From positions 121,119 through 185,118 of the forward strand of contig JAPMTP010000097.1 in assembly GCA_026413225.1 (NCBI GenBank): 64,000 nucleotides of DNA. The letters run 5' to 3'. The DNA comes from Otis tarda. Lineage: Eukaryota > Chordata > Aves > Otidiformes > Otididae. Both the position numbers and the translations under genes were made by a program. This document shows positions 45,251 through 57,933 of this stretch, one piece after another. The notes beneath the pieces are model-generated. The model saw only the letters and a list, made by a program, of their open reading frames with translations, searched no databases and was not told where the DNA came from. Each line of letters starts with the position of its first letter. Within the stretch, counting starts at the first letter, position 1.

Positions 45251-48169
45251 CTTCCCTGGTCTGGTCTGTCCGAGAGAACCATTTTCAACTGGCCATGCAG
45301 GGCTATGACCTGGTTGGCATCACGGAGACGTGGTGGCATGACTTATGCGACTGGAGCGTCGGCATGGAGGGGTATAGGGCTTTTTTAGAAAGGACAGGAA
45401 GGGGAGACCGAGGAGGGGTGCCTTCGCTCCCTATGTCAGCAACCAGCTGGAGTGTGTGGAGCTCCACCTGGGGATGGAGGAGGAGGCTGACAGAGAGCTT
45501 ATGGGTCAGGATTAGAGGACCGGGGACGGACAGGGGGACGTTACGGGTGGGGGTGTGTTACAGGCCGCCTGGCCAGGAGGACCCAGAGGCAGATGAGGGC
45601 GCTCTATAGCCAGATAGGAGCAGCCTCACGGTCACAGGCCCTGGTCCTCATGGGGGACTTCAACCACCCCAACATCTGTTGGAGAGACAACACGGCAGGG
45701 CACAGGCAGTCCAGGAGAGTTCCTGGAATGCGTGGGTGACAACTTCCTCCTGCAGGCGATAGAGGAGCCGACAAGGAGGGGTGCCATGCTCGACAGCTTG
45801 TAGCTCACCAACAGGGAGGGGCCGGTGGGGGGGATGTGAAACTGAAGGACAGCCTTGGCTGCAACGACCACGACATGGTGAGTTCCAAGATCCACGGGGC
45901 AACAAGGAAACCTACATGGCAAGCTCTCTGCCCTAGACTTCCAAGAAGGTGGACTTTGGCCTCTTCAGGGACCCTGGTGGGCCAAGTGCCATGGGGAGGC
46001 GGCCCTGGAGGGAAGAGGGGCCCAGGGAAGTTGGTCCACATTCAAGGAGCACCTCCCCTCCAAGCTCAGCAGAGGGTGCATCCCGATGAAGAACAAGTTG
46101 GGCAAAAAGGCCAGGAGGCCCGCGTGGATAAGCAAAGGAGCTCCTGGACCAACTGAAAGATGAAGAGGAAAGCCTGTAGCGGGTGGAAGCAGAGACAGGT
46201 AGCCCCGGGAGGACTACAAGAGAGGCTGTGCGAGTGGCCAGGGATCGGGTGAGGAAGGCCAAAGCCCTGACGGAATTGAATCTGGCCAGGGATGTCCAAA
46301 ACAACATGAAAGGCTTCTATAGGTATGTAGGGGACAAAAGAAAGTCGAAGGAGAACGTAGGCCCCCTCCGGAAGGGAACTGGTGGTCCTGGTTACCTGGG
46401 ACGTGAAGAAGGCTGAGGTCACTCAATGACTCTTTTGCCTCAGTCTTCACCGACAAGGGATCTTTTCACACCACCCAAGCTGTGAAAGGCACAAGCAGGG
46501 ACTGCGAGGATGAAGAATCCGCCCACTGTACTCCAAAGAGCAGGTTTGGGAGCAGCATCTGAGGAACCTGAAGGTGCACAGAGTCAGCATGGGACCTGAT
46601 GAGATCCATCCGCGGGTCCCACTGAGGGAACTGGCAGATGAAGTTGCCAAGCCACTGGCCATCATATTTGAGAAATCGTGGCGGTCTGGTGAGGTCCCCG
46701 ATGACGGGGGGAAGAGAGGGGAACATAACCCCAATTTTTACAAAGAGGGAATAAGGAAGACCCCGGGTAACTACAGGCCGGTCAGCCTCACCTCTGTGCC
46801 CTGGCAAGGTCATGGAGCAGATTCTCCTGGAAACCATGCTAAGGCACATGGAGAGCAAGGAGGTGGTTGGTGACAGCCAACATGAAGCTTCACCAAGGGC
46901 AGATCGTGCCTGGTAACCAATTTGGTGGCCTTCTATGACGGGGTGACAGCAGCGGTGGACGAAGGGACGAGCAACAGATATCATCTACCTGGACTCGTGC
47001 AAAGCTTTTGACACTGTCCCGCACAACATCCTTCTCTCTAAACTGGAGAGACACGGGTTTGATGGACGGACCACTCGGTGGATAAGGAGTTGGCCGGCTG
47101 GATGGCCACACTCAGAGGAGAGTGGTGGTCAACGGCTCAATGTCCACGTGGAGACCGGTCACAGGTTGTGTCCCTCAGGGGTCCATGTTGGGCCCGGCCC
47201 CTGTTCAACATCTTTGTCGGCGACATGGACAGTGGGATAGAGTGCACCCTCAGCAAGTTCGCCGATGACACCAAGCTGTGTGGTGCCATTGACGTGCTGG
47301 AAGGGAGGGATGCCATCCAGAGGGACCTGGACAGGCTGGAGAGGTGGGCCCGTGCCAACCTCATGAAGTTCAACCAGGCCAAGTGCAAGGTCCTGCACCT
47401 GGGTCCTGGCAATCCCAGGCACAAATACAGGCTGGGCAGAGAATGGATTGAGAGCAGCCCTGAGCACAAGGACTTGGGAGTGCTGGTGGACGAAAAGCTC
47501 AACATGAGCGGGCAATGCACCCTTGCGGCCCAGAGAGGCCAACCGCATCCTGGGCTGCATCAAGAGGAGTGTGGCCAGCAGGTCAAGGGAGGGGATTCTT
47601 GCCCTCCACTCTGCCCTGGTGAGACCCCACCTGGAGTACTGTGTCCAGTTCTGGAGGCCCCAAAACAAGAAGGACATGGACCAGTTGGAGAAGGTCCAGA
47701 GGAGGCCACAAAGATGATGAGAGGGCTGGAGCAGCTCTCCTGCTTGAGGCCAAGGCTGAGAGAGTTGGGGCTGTTCAGCCTGGAGAAGAGGAGGCCTCCG
47801 GGGGAGACCCTGAGAGCGGCCTCCCACTGCCTAAAGGGGGCTGCAGGAAAGATGGGGAGAGGCAGTTCAGCAGGGCCTGGTGTGATAGGACGAGGGCTAA
47901 TGGTTTTAAAATAGAGGGGGAGGGAGATTTTAGATTGGAAATTAGGAAGAAATTTTTTTAGAATGCGAGTTGTAGAACACTGGAACAAGTTGCCCGAGAG
48001 GAAGTGGTGGATGCCCCATCCCTGGAAATGTTCAAGGCCAGGCTGGATGAGGGCTCTGAGCAACCTGATCTAGTCCAGAGTGTCCCAGGTCCTTGCAGGG
48101 GGATTGAACTGGGTGACCTTTGAAAGGTCCCTTCCAATTCTAACCATTCTATGATTCTATGATTCTATG
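45251..48169 (+). mobile_element. CR1-type LINE, CR1a type (unit 4)
   Basis: Sense CR1a with the shared junction frameshift. The 5' two thirds are insertion-rich. From about 47200 the frame is clean and preserves the catalytic block FADD (about 47261-47272). It ends with the ATTCTATG repeat at about 48145-48169. Confidence 0.93.
47078..47914 (+). pseudogene. CR1 RT C-terminal fragment with intact FADD (unit 4)
   Basis: Frame of about 278 codons covering the second catalytic block ([13 protein letters not shown]), the thumb and the C-terminal region up to LFSLEKRR. It is interrupted upstream by frameshifts, so the complete enzyme cannot be made. It is useful as the unmutated reference for the FTKD change in units 1 and 2. 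Confidence 0.65.
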
Positions 48170-48392
48170 CAGCGTTGGTCACGTCCGTAGAGACAAAGCT
48201 CGGTTCAGGTGTACAGGAGAGCTGGACAGCTGCTGGGAAAAGAACAATGTTCTGTATGGTGTTTTTTTCATTTTTCCATTAATAGAACTATTATTTAAAT
48301 TAAAAGGATGAGGAAAAAAAAAATAAGATTTTTATAATAGTGGTTTTAATGTTACTGCTTTAAACACTTTGATTAAAAATTATGAAGTCATT
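48170..48392. other. Residual AT-rich spacer between CR1a and CR1b (unit 4)
   Basis: Copy of 33630-33854, ending at GAAGTCATTAAA. No gene. Confidence 0.7.
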
Positions 48393-49557
48393 AAAGCATT
48401 TGACACTGTCCCGCACGACATCCTTCTCTCTAAACTAGAGAGGGCATGGGTTCGATGGATGGACCACTCGGTGGATAAGGGAGTTGGCTGGATGGCCACA
48501 CTCAGAGAGTGGTGGTCAACGGCTCAATGTCCACGTGGAGACCGGTCACCAGTGGCGTCCCTCAGGGGTCCGTGTTGGGCCCGGCCCTGTTCAACATCTT
48601 TGTTGGTGATATGGACAGTGGGATAGAGTGCACCCTCAAGCAAGTTCGCCGATGGACACCAAGCTGTGTGGTGCCGTCGACTCGCTGGAAAGGGAGGGAT
48701 GCCATCCAGAGGGGCCAGGACAGGCTGGAGAGGTGGGCCCGTGCCAACCTCATGAAGTTCAACCAGGCCAAGTGCAAGGTCCTGCACCTGGGTCGTGGCA
48801 ATCCCAGGCACAAACACAGGCTGGGCGGAGAATGGATTGAGAGCAGCCCTGAGGAGAAGGACTTGGGAGTGCTGGTGGACGAGAGGCTCAACATGAGTGG
48901 GCAATGCGCCCTTGCGGCCCAGAAGGCCAACCACATTCTGGGCTTGCATCAAGAGGAGCGTGGCCAGCAGGTCAAGGGAGGTGATTCTCCACCTCTACTC
49001 TGCCCTGGTGAGACCCCACCTGGAGTACTGTATCCAGTTCTGGAGTCCCCAACACAAGAAGGACATGGACCAGTTGGAAAGGGTCCAGAGGAGGGCCACA
49101 AAGATGATCAGAGGGCTGGAGCACCTCTCCTGGAGGACAGGCTGAGAGAGCTGGGGCTGTTCAGCATGGAGAAGAGGAGGCTCCGGGGAGACCTGAGAGC
49201 CCCGGTCTTCCAATACCTCAAGGGGGCCTACAGGAAAGATGGGGAGAGGCTGTTCAGCAGGGCCTGTTGTGATAGGACAAGTGGTAATGGGTTTAAATTA
49301 GAAGGAGGTAGGTTTAGATTAGATATTAGAAAAAAATTTTTTACAATGAGAGTTGTAGAGCACTGGAACAGGTTGCCCAGAGAGGTGGTGGATGCCCCAT
49401 CCCTGGAAATGTTCAAGGCCAGGCTGGATGAGGCTCTGAGCAACCTGATCTAGTCAGGGATGTCCCTGCTTCTTGCAGGGGGTTGGACTAGATGACCTTT
49501 GAAGGTCCCTTCCAACTCCTATTTTCCATTCTATGATTCTATGATTCTACGATTCTC
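48393..49557 (+). mobile_element. CR1-type LINE, CR1b, 5'-truncated (unit 4)
   Basis: Same insertion as 33855-35052, cleaner. It starts in the RT domain at [16 protein letters not shown] and ends in ATTCTATGATTCTACGATTC. The frame from 48509 to 49453 is open for 314 codons, from the end of the RT to the ORF2 stop (SNLI). The FADD block is frame-damaged by single-base insertions (CAAGCAAGTTCGCCGATGGACACC). Confidence 0.93.
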
Positions 49558-49871
49558 TTCACATCTCACTCTCCTTCGCTTCTCCTGGCCGGGCCGGGCC
49601 GAGTCGGGCCCAGGCGGCCGCTGGCGGGAGGCCAGAGGGTGAGGCCTGCCAGGCCCACCAGCCGCCGTGCCTCCCCCTCTCTGCTCCCGCTTCTGCTTCT
49701 TCACTTTATTTTTTTCTTTTTTTTTTCTTTGTTTTTAATTTTCCCCTTCTTAAATACATTATCTCAGAGGCCTTATCACTGTGGGCAATGCGCTCGGCCC
49801 TGGCCAGCTTGGCGGCTTCGCCCCAGGCCCGGCTGGGCCCCGTGGACAAAGGGGAAACTTCCAGCGGCCTC
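49558..49871 (-). repeat. LTR-like segment R2, unit 4
   Basis: Same truncated R2 as units 1 and 3, abutting the CR1b 3' end and joined to TTGAACCAAGGG. Confidence 0.5.
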
Positions 49872-50407
49872 TTGAACCAAGGGCCCAAGGACAGCGCACC
49901 CCCAGAACCTGACTGCGCGTTGCTGTGCTCCAGAGCATTAATCCGAGACGTTCAAAAGGAACACGAACGAAGCCCATTCAAACGCGGTGCCCTCACTGGA
50001 GCAATGTTATTAACAATGCGTAGGGAAAAATTACTGCTACCGTGAGAATACCGATTTTGTAGTGAGCGCAAAAAAGGGTTTGTGCTGCGAGGCGGACAAA
50101 GGGGTCCCCAGGGCGGGGCACGCTGCAGTGCGTCACAGGGCCCTTTGTGACCCGCCGTGATATGGGCGCTGCCGGTGGATGGCACGTGGCAGCGTGTCAC
50201 AGGGCCCTTGGCGATACAGCTGTTGGCAGCAGCAGAGGGCACCCCACAGTGCCCGGAGGGCACGACGGGACAGGACGGGACGGAATTGGGGTGCAAGGAG
50301 CTCCTGTGCAGCCACCTTGTTCCCTGCCGACCCACGTCCGTGGTGCTTTTCTGAGGCGTCTCTGCGTCCCTGGGACAAGAGCCCCGCCGAGGACAGACCT
50401 CAGCGAG
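49872..50407 (+). promoter_or_regulatory. Upstream/promoter region of MROH copy 4
   Basis: Equivalent of 5821-6352. The palindrome GTCACA...TGTGAC is intact at 50132-50151 and the E-box CACGTG is kept at 50183-50188. The inverted CCAAT box is lost: GCCGATTGGATGG in other copies reads GCCGGTGGATGG here (about 50171-50182). Confidence 0.55.
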
Positions 50408-53400
50408 ATGGCGGAGAGACCGCCCAGCGTGCCCAGGCTGGCCTGGCTTGGGATGGAGGAGGAGGAGGAAGGTGCTGGAGCTGCCCCAGCACGGCAGCCT
50501 GATGAGGTGGAGGAGGTCCAGTCGCTGCACGCAGGTGAGTGGCTGAAGCTGGGACACAGGGCTCGTGGCTGCTGCCGCCTTGGCCCCATCCCATCTCCCC
50601 GTGCCCATTCCACACGCCGGGAACAGGGTATGGGGCTGTTCCCCCACGGCTGGGCTCCGGCCATGCTCCATCCACTGGGCACCACCAGCCCCAACACGTG
50701 GGCAGAGAGACGGAGCGTCAGTGTCCCCACCAGACCCTGCCCCGGGACTGGCCCTGCCCGGGCAGTGCGGGGCTCGCCTCTGTTCTCCAGCCTCTCCCGC
50801 AGCCCCTCAGCTCTGCCTGTGCTCTGTCTTTGCCACATCCAGGCTGGGACTTGTCGGAAGAGGAGGAGGAGCAGGAGGACACCCGTGCCCTCATCTGCTG
50901 GACAGCAGAGGTACCCACAGCCATCCCCGCCTGGGCTGGGGCGGCTCTGGCTGCTCAGCCAAGCACCGCCGTCAGGGCACTCGGGGTGACATCCCCTCTC
51001 TTCCCCGCCCTTCCTTCTCCTGCAAATGTTTTAGGAATCCCTCAGCCTCACACAAACGAGGAAGGCACCACTGTCACGGCCATCGAGGGCAGGGCAGACT
51101 CTGAGTCCTGCAATGCAGAGGCTTGTGCGGCCGTGCTGGATGTGCCTGTGGAAAGGGACACCTCCTGTTTGGAGCATGTAGAAGTGGCCTTTGGCCGAGA
51201 ACCGAGCTCCCCAGGGCTTGTGTGCCCCCTGAAGCCGGGTCCCCTGGGCACTACGAAGAGCCTTTTAGGCCGGCAGGGTGCGGCGGGAAGGGAAGCACAT
51301 CCTCGGGGGCAGCTGGGGAAATGGCTGGCTCTGGCAGCACTCCATCTCTCAGCCCGTGTCTCCTCCAGGTGCCCGGGACTGTGAGGCGCATCTACCGGCG
51401 ACTCTCACATCCCGCACGGATGTGTCTGCCGAGGACCAGTGGGACAACACCCTGCAGGAGCTGACCCACGCGCACCCCCGGGATGTGGTGGTGACCCTCC
51501 TGCGCTGTGCCCCCATCATGCGACAGGTACGGGGCACACCTGCCTTGAGGGCTCAGGGCTCACCAGCCTCTGTCGAGCCCGTCCCACGGGGGCTGCCAGA
51601 CAGCCAGGAGATTTTCGGGGCACTGCCGACCCTCCGTTTCCCAGCCTTGACATCCCATCCCACAGCCCTCTGCCACGCTCCCTCCCTGCCCCTCAAGGCA
51701 CCCCGGTGCTGGGCCGCCTTCCTGCCCGCAGGGGCAGGCTGCCAGCCGGTGCTTGCCCCAGGCCAGGGCGCTGTGGCCGAGACCCCGCTAACACAGAGCT
51801 CTGGGCCTGCAGAGCTGCTGCGACCATGTGGAGGGCGATGGTCTCCTCGGGCAGGACTGCGGAGAAGGTGCTGCTGGAGCTGCTCTGCGTGCTGGAGAAC
51901 TGGCCCCTGCACAGCACGTCCGCTCCGACGGGGACAGCGCCGGACGTCTTTGCCCTGGCCGTGAGTTTCTGGACTCTGCCTCTGCGGACGGCTCTCCATG
52001 CTCCCTCGGCATCGCTCTGTCTCACGCGTGGGCTGGGAAACCTGGCTTAGGGGCAGGCTGAGGGGCCACGAGGCCACATGCTCCCCCTGTCGTCTCCCAC
52101 GGCCCAGGCCAGAGCCCGAGCCTCCCCCTCCCACGCTGGGGCCCCGCCACAGGGATATTTGGGCACTGAGTGCTCTCTCTGAGTGTTTTGTTTTCTGCAG
52201 GCAGCCAGGGGTGCTCGCGGGAGATCCTCCGACTGCCCGGGTGCCGAGGGGGACTGACGACGCATTTCCCCCACCTCTTGCTGGTTCTGCTCTTCCAAGT
52301 TTTCTTCAGCACAGAGCAGATGCCAGAGGAGGTTGAAACCTTCTGGAGGGAATGCCGGGAGGAAGATGGCGCTCACACACACCCTAAAAGGTGCCCCATC
52401 CCACTCCTCCTGTTTCTCCCACGGCCCTGGAGCTGCGGCCAGGGCTCCCGGCGTGACCTGGCCTTTGCTGTGCACGCAGGTTTGCAGTGCTGACTGTCCA
52501 AGCGCTGCTCTGCCGCGTTGGCTATGAGAACGAGGTGTTGGAAGTCGCACGGAAGCATGGCTGGGACATGCTCCTCAATGCTGAGACCCAGCACTGCGCA
52601 GTGGGTCTGCTGACTGAGTGAGAGCCCCCTTCTCCCCACCCCCCTGCCATTTCTGCCCTGCACGGACGGGGCGCCCCACACAATCCCCTTGGTCTTGGGT
52701 GAGGGGGACTTGTCAGCGAGGGATGGCCCAACAGACTGGAAAAGCCTGGGAGAGGTGGGGGCACAGGAGCAGCCACCTCCCAGAGCGCCAGGGGTCTCCT
52801 CAGAAGGGAAGACTTTGGGGCAGGAAGGGGGTTTTTTCAGCTTCTTTCCCCGGAAGGAGCCTGCTGCTGTTGGGCTTGGCGAGGGGTGGTGGGGAAAGCC
52901 GGGCCCTCCGGGAGCAAACGCTGCCGGCGGCTGGAGCAGAGCGCAAAGGGGGCCTTGGCCTGCCCGGCCCAGCCTGTGGGGTAACAGCTGGATGAGGGGG
53001 ACAGTCAGTCCCGGGAGAGAGTTTGCACGCCGTGCTCAGGGCCAATTGCCTTCTTCATCCCCTTGACAGAGAGATACTCGGCGCCTCGGGGATTTACTTC
53101 TGTTGCTGGACGGCAAACTACCTCCTACAGCTGCTCAGCCGGACTGAGCCACGCTGGCAGATCCCTGCCATGACATTCCTTGTGGAGGTGAGCCAGATGG
53201 GGAGCGCTGCCTCGCTGAGCTGCCTCCCACCACTCTGCCCTGTGGCAGCAGCAGCTGCGGGGCAGCCCAGCCGATGGAGCTGGGGCAGAGGGGGAGCTCT
53301 GGCGAGCGATCAGAGGCTGCCGAGGGCTGGGAGGCACAGCGCAGTGGGCGAGCGACCTGCGCCGTGTGCCCCAGGGGCTCTGCAGCCGCTGCTGCCTTGG

Positions 53401-56056
53401 GGCTGGGCTGCCTGGAAGCGGCGCTCGCGCCCTCTGCTCCTGGCTGGACCCAGCCCTGTGGCGGTGCTGGGGTCCTGCCGGCCAGGCACCCCTCTCACTG
53501 CTCCCTATGTTTTAGCTCCTGCCCTGCCCTGACGCAAGCAGATGGAGTGGCCACATCCTGCAGCTCGCCCCAAGGTTCCTGCACAGCGAGTGCACGGCCA
53601 TGCGTCGCCTGCTGCTCAGAGGTACCTCGTCGAGCTCTACCGAGACCCCCGTGATGGTGAGCAGGGGGCAGCCAGCTGAAGCTGTGCTGGCCACGTGGGG
53701 CTGGGCACGGGGTGCTGGGTAGCAGAGTCGCTTGGACTTGGCTGGGCCTTGGGAGCTGTGGTAGCTGCTTTCCCAACGCTCCCTGCCTCCCCGTTCACCT
53801 GCCCGAGTCCATCGGGGCCGGCCTTCTTGCACCTGGCTCCCGAGGCAGAAACAGGCTCAAACTGCTGCAGTGGTTTTGTCCGTGCAGCCTCTTTGGGCTT
53901 CACAACACAGCACTGTGTTCCACACAGGTCCAAAAAATGCAGTGTCTGCTGCCAGTGCTGGTAGACCTGCTGCAGGATGCAGATGCCGTGGTGGTTGAGA
54001 AGGCCCTGTTTGTGCTCAGAATGTGCTTATGCTCATGGACGTCCCAATTCCCAGCAGCATCGCTCTGCCACTGGCTGAGAGGCTCCGGCCACTCTTCGAT
54101 AACGTAAGGCTTTGTGCCCCCCACCACGGGCGCTGGCGAAACTTTGTGCCCCCTGGCTTTTCAGACCCGTGCCCTGTGGTGCGGCCTGGGGCAGCTGGTG
54201 CTCAGGTCTTGCCCTCTTCCTTTCCCCCCAGGAGTCCATCTCTGTCCAGCTGCTCTCCATCGACATCTTTGGAGATGTGATGGGATTTGTAGTTCCAGAA
54301 GGAAAAAAGCCACTGAAGGCGCAGGTGCAGCAGAGCCTGATCCCGCTGCTCTGCCACTTGCATGACGAGAACCGGAGCGTGGCAGAGGTGAGGATTTCTG
54401 ACCTGCTGGGACTGGTGGCTCGGCTGCCTCCTGTCACGTGCTGCCTCGCGGGCTGCAGCGCTCCAGCCTCCTCCTGGCCTTGGCTCCAGAGCAGCAGCTC
54501 TGGGGGAGCTCTGTCCTGCTGCCCCGGCAGCGCCAGGTGCCCGAGTTGGGGGTTGTCCCACTCCTGGGCCCGGGCACCCGAACCCGCCGGCGGACGCCTT
54601 TGTCAGCTGCTGCATCTTCCCAGCAGCAGCCAGGAGAGGCCCAGAGCCTTGGCCAGGTGCAGGGCACGCAGGTCCCTGTGCCCTGGGCAGCGGTGCCATC
54701 TCCCAGTCTCTGCTGCTCTGCAGGCCTCTCCAGAGTAATCCTGCTTCGAGTTACCAAGTTCCTGAAGAGAACGAAGCTCAGGAAGCTGGTGAAGAGGCAG
54801 CAGACATGGGAGGCTGGCCAGTGCCTGAGCTAAGGATGGCCCCAGAGCCCCAGAGCCCCAGAGCCAGGCTGGACAAGCCCCCTGCTCCCCACTGCCCAGC
54901 GTGTGGTGCTGGCAGCTGTGCCCCCTGCCCACTGCTGCCAGCCTGCACCCGGCGCACGCTGCCTTCCTCAGGCGTGCGGCCCCACGGGCTCTTCTCCAGG
55001 CTCCTGCCCTCCCCAAGCCCGGCACCAGCCGGCTGCTGGCTGGGTTTGCCGTGGGTGTCCCGGCAGGGGAGCCCGGTCCTGCCATGCAGGGGCCGCCCGG
55101 CCAAGGGGGACATCCTGTACCAGCCTTTCCCTCCGTTCCCTTGCGCTCTCTCCAGCTGGCAGAGTGCAGCAGCAGAACAGGCCAGTACCTGCTGCAGGTG
55201 CTGCAGTACCTGCAGAGCCCATCGGAGTCCATGCGAGAGGCGGCCATCAGGTTCATTGGTGAGCCACAACTCCCCAGGGTCCCTCCCTGCCCCACTGCAG
55301 CTTGGCCCCAGCCCCCGCTGCTGCAGCGGCAACCGTGGGGCTCCCTGCCGCCCTCTCCCACCCCCTGCCCTTGGCCGTCACGCTTGGGGACGGCCACCGG
55401 GCTCAGCCCCGCCGTGGGGAGGAAAGCGCGTAGCTGGGCTGATGTGGGGAAGCTGTGCTGCTGGGGCTGGTGGGACTGCTCATGGGCTGTGTGTTCCTAG
55501 GTCGTGCTGGGCTGTGCGTGGGGGCTCAGTGGCAGGGAAAACTCCAGATCCTGTGCCAGGGTGAGTGAGCGCAGCGGGGTGTCAGCGCGGGGATTGTCGG
55601 GGAGAGGGAAAGAACCCGGGCCGGGGGCTGCAATCCGCTGCCCCGGCCGAGGAGGGCTCTGCTCCCTGCGCAGACGAGGGGCGGCGTGGGCAGAGCAGAG
55701 GTGTCAGGGGCACGTGGGGTATTTGTGGCCAGCACCTTCCGGCCGATCCCATTGGCCCCTGCTCCCACTGGCCATGGGAAGGGCGGTGGGCTGGCCCTGG
55801 CAGGAGGGCTTCCTGGGGTCCCCGCGGATGCAGGCTCTGACCTGGGCTCTGTTCCTCTCTGTTCCAGCCCTGGAAGGCATGACCATTGACCCCCAGCCCC
55901 TCGGTCTCCAACGTGGCAGCTCAAACGCTGCTTGTGCTGCGGCCTGCAGAGAGAAGGTCTGCCACCAGATTTGGGCTGCTGCACAGGCTGTGGAGGAGGC
56001 GGCCTTCTTTCCGGGGCGCTGGCTGGCTGTGCTGCTGCAGCTGCGTGGGGAGCTGA
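50408..56056 (+). pseudogene. MROH-like: MROH-like gene, copy 4, interrupted
   Basis: Exons: 50408-50534, 50843-50910, 51035-51177, 51369-51526, 51813-51960, 52201-52390, 52480-52617, 53070-53187, 53516-53656, 53928-54103, 54232-54387, 54724-about 54827, 55156-55258, 55501-55560, 55868-about 56056. Exons 1, 2, 7, 11, 13 and 14 keep consensus length; exon 8 is three bases longer in frame. Frame breaks lie in exon 3 (+2), exon 4 (+2 then +1), exon 5 (-1 then +1), exon 6 (+2), exon 9 (+2 then +1), exon 10 (-1) and exon 15 (+1). The exon 12 donor GTAAGG is replaced by AGCTAAGG, and the exon 7 end GGCCAG/GT reads GACTGA/GT. Residue 16 is Met instead of the Lys of copies 1 and 2. Either a decayed copy or a poorly polished one. 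Confidence 0.77.
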
Positions 56057-56161
56057 TCCCAGGAGCTCCCTGTGCTGGACCACCTGAGCCTGGAGGGGGA
56101 TGGCCTCTGAGAGTGGGATTGTAGGGAAGGTGCTGCCTTCTCCATGTTTTTAGGTTGTGAA

Positions 56162-56167
56162 AATAAA
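56162..56167 (+). terminator. Poly(A) signal AATAAA, MROH copy 4
   Basis: Conserved AATAAA about 105 bases after the predicted stop. Confidence 0.72.
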
Positions 56168-56724
56168 GGAGTTCAAAAGCCAGGCCCTGAAGCAACCGGG
56201 AGCCTCATGAGAGAGTGACCAGTGGTGCCCGCTGTCCCGCAGCTGGGCGGCAGCACCGGACATACCCACAGCCCGTGGCCCTGGCCGCAGCGCCCCAGCT
56301 GCTCTGCTGGCCTGCGAGAGCTAGAGAAAAGGAGAGGAAAAGCTTTTGGCTCCCGGGCCGCGGCGCTCTGCCCCAGCTCATGGCTCCCGTGGCAAGGAGT
56401 GGATGGGGTACAGCCCACAGCACCAGAGCCATTTCTGTCCCTGCGCTGCTGGCGCCCCAGCACTGGAGCTGCAAGAGCAGCCGCAAGAGTCTTTTGCGAC
56501 AAGTGCTGGGCTGATCGAGGCCAGGTCACAGCAAAAGGTCTTCCAGTGGGGCCGATCCCTGTTCTGAAAGTGCGTTCACCTCTGGCGACCCAGGAGCTCT
56601 TTATCTGGCCCGGGTCTCAGTGCTGCAGAGCACAAGGTGGCGGCAGAATCTAGGAGAACGGCCCTCAGGTCAGCTCCGGTCTCCTTTCAGGCGCCCGTGC
56701 AAGCTCTTTTCCCGCCTTGCAGGA
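56168..56724. other. 3' intergenic segment after MROH copy 4
   Basis: Copy of 12123-12671. No gene recognised. Confidence 0.5.
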
Positions 56725-57933
56725 GAGGAGCAGCTCTGGTCCCCGCCGTGGGAACATTTATCCCCCCACTTCCCTCCCTGCGTGTTCACGGTTCCTCTGT
56801 GCCGCTCCGTCGCCATCGCCTGCCTGCCTCCTGTGCCCATCGCCGCCGCGCCCCGCTGGTGCGGCTGCAGGGAGGCACGTGCCAGCCCCCGCCAGCCCCA
56901 CCGGCCCGCAGGATCAAAGCTCCTCTGAGCTCCTCAGGCTGTCGCTGCCCTGTCCATCCGTGGCTGATGCACCCCTCCTGGGCCCGCTTTGCCTAAGGAA
57001 AGGGCAACGTCTACCCCTCCCGCAGACGAATGGTGAGCTGGGAAGCGAAGCACCCCCAGCAGCAGGGCTGCAGCAGGCGCTGCTGCAAAGGGAATGTGAT
57101 GTTCCGACAGCAGCAGCCCATCCCGTTGGCGTAGCAGAATCAGCATCTCTGCTGCTGGCCGGGGTCTGTTGCCGTTTGAGATCAAAAGCCATCTGATTTT
57201 GCAGCAAGGCAGCAAGCCCCCAGGGAAAAAAGTGGTTCCCGGCTTCAGAAGCCGGCTTCTGCACACAACTGCCCTGCAGAGCGTGCACAAGAGGGCGAGC
57301 GGCTGACAGTGCACCTTGCTTGCTTTCTTCCAGAACATTTCCACCTGCCAGCATCTGTAGAGGTTTTCTGCAGAGAGGGTGGCTGCTGATGAAGAGGGAG
57401 GCCAGGCTGCCCCCACCCACCTCCTCCCTGAGGAGGGCGCAGCCAGCCAGGCAGGGTGGCTGCCAGAAAATGAGCAGCTGCCAAAATGCAGCTGCTCTCG
57501 GAGGTGCCAGAGATCCTGCAGCACAGTTCAGATGGAGCCAGAAGGAGTCCACAAAGGGCTGCGCTGATCTACGGGTGAATTTTATGAAAAACAAGAGCTT
57601 TAAACCATGGAATCCTTGCAATACTAGAAGTCATGGGGAGATGGGGAGTGACCATGGAAATCTTTTGTGCCACTGGGGGTTTGCTTGCTCGTAGTCTCGT
57701 GGCAAAGCCCTTGAGCAGGCGCTGTCACACGTGAGGGCGAGAGGTGCATTTTCTTGCCCAAAAAAGATGTCTTGTGGATTTGCTGGCTGTTTCTGTGAGG
57801 ACCAGGGGCTGTCAGCCGTGCACTACTGTCACAGTTCAGCCCCACGCGGGACCAAGCTGCGCAGTCTCTCACTGATCCCCCAGCCTCGCGAGGAAATCGG
57901 GGAGAGGGGAATAGAGCAAAAAAACCCCACCAA
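56725..57933. other. GC-rich non-coding flank (unit 5)
   Basis: Copy of 1-1194 with more substitutions than the other units. No gene seen. Confidence 0.6.

Larger units (their letters stand above)
42580..56724 (+). repeat. Tandem segmental duplication, unit 4
   Basis: Same architecture as unit 3 (CR1a, short AT spacer, CR1b, R2, gene). The first ~4.6 kb still belongs to the insertion-rich zone. The later part is cleaner but has clustered few-base changes. Confidence 0.93.
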
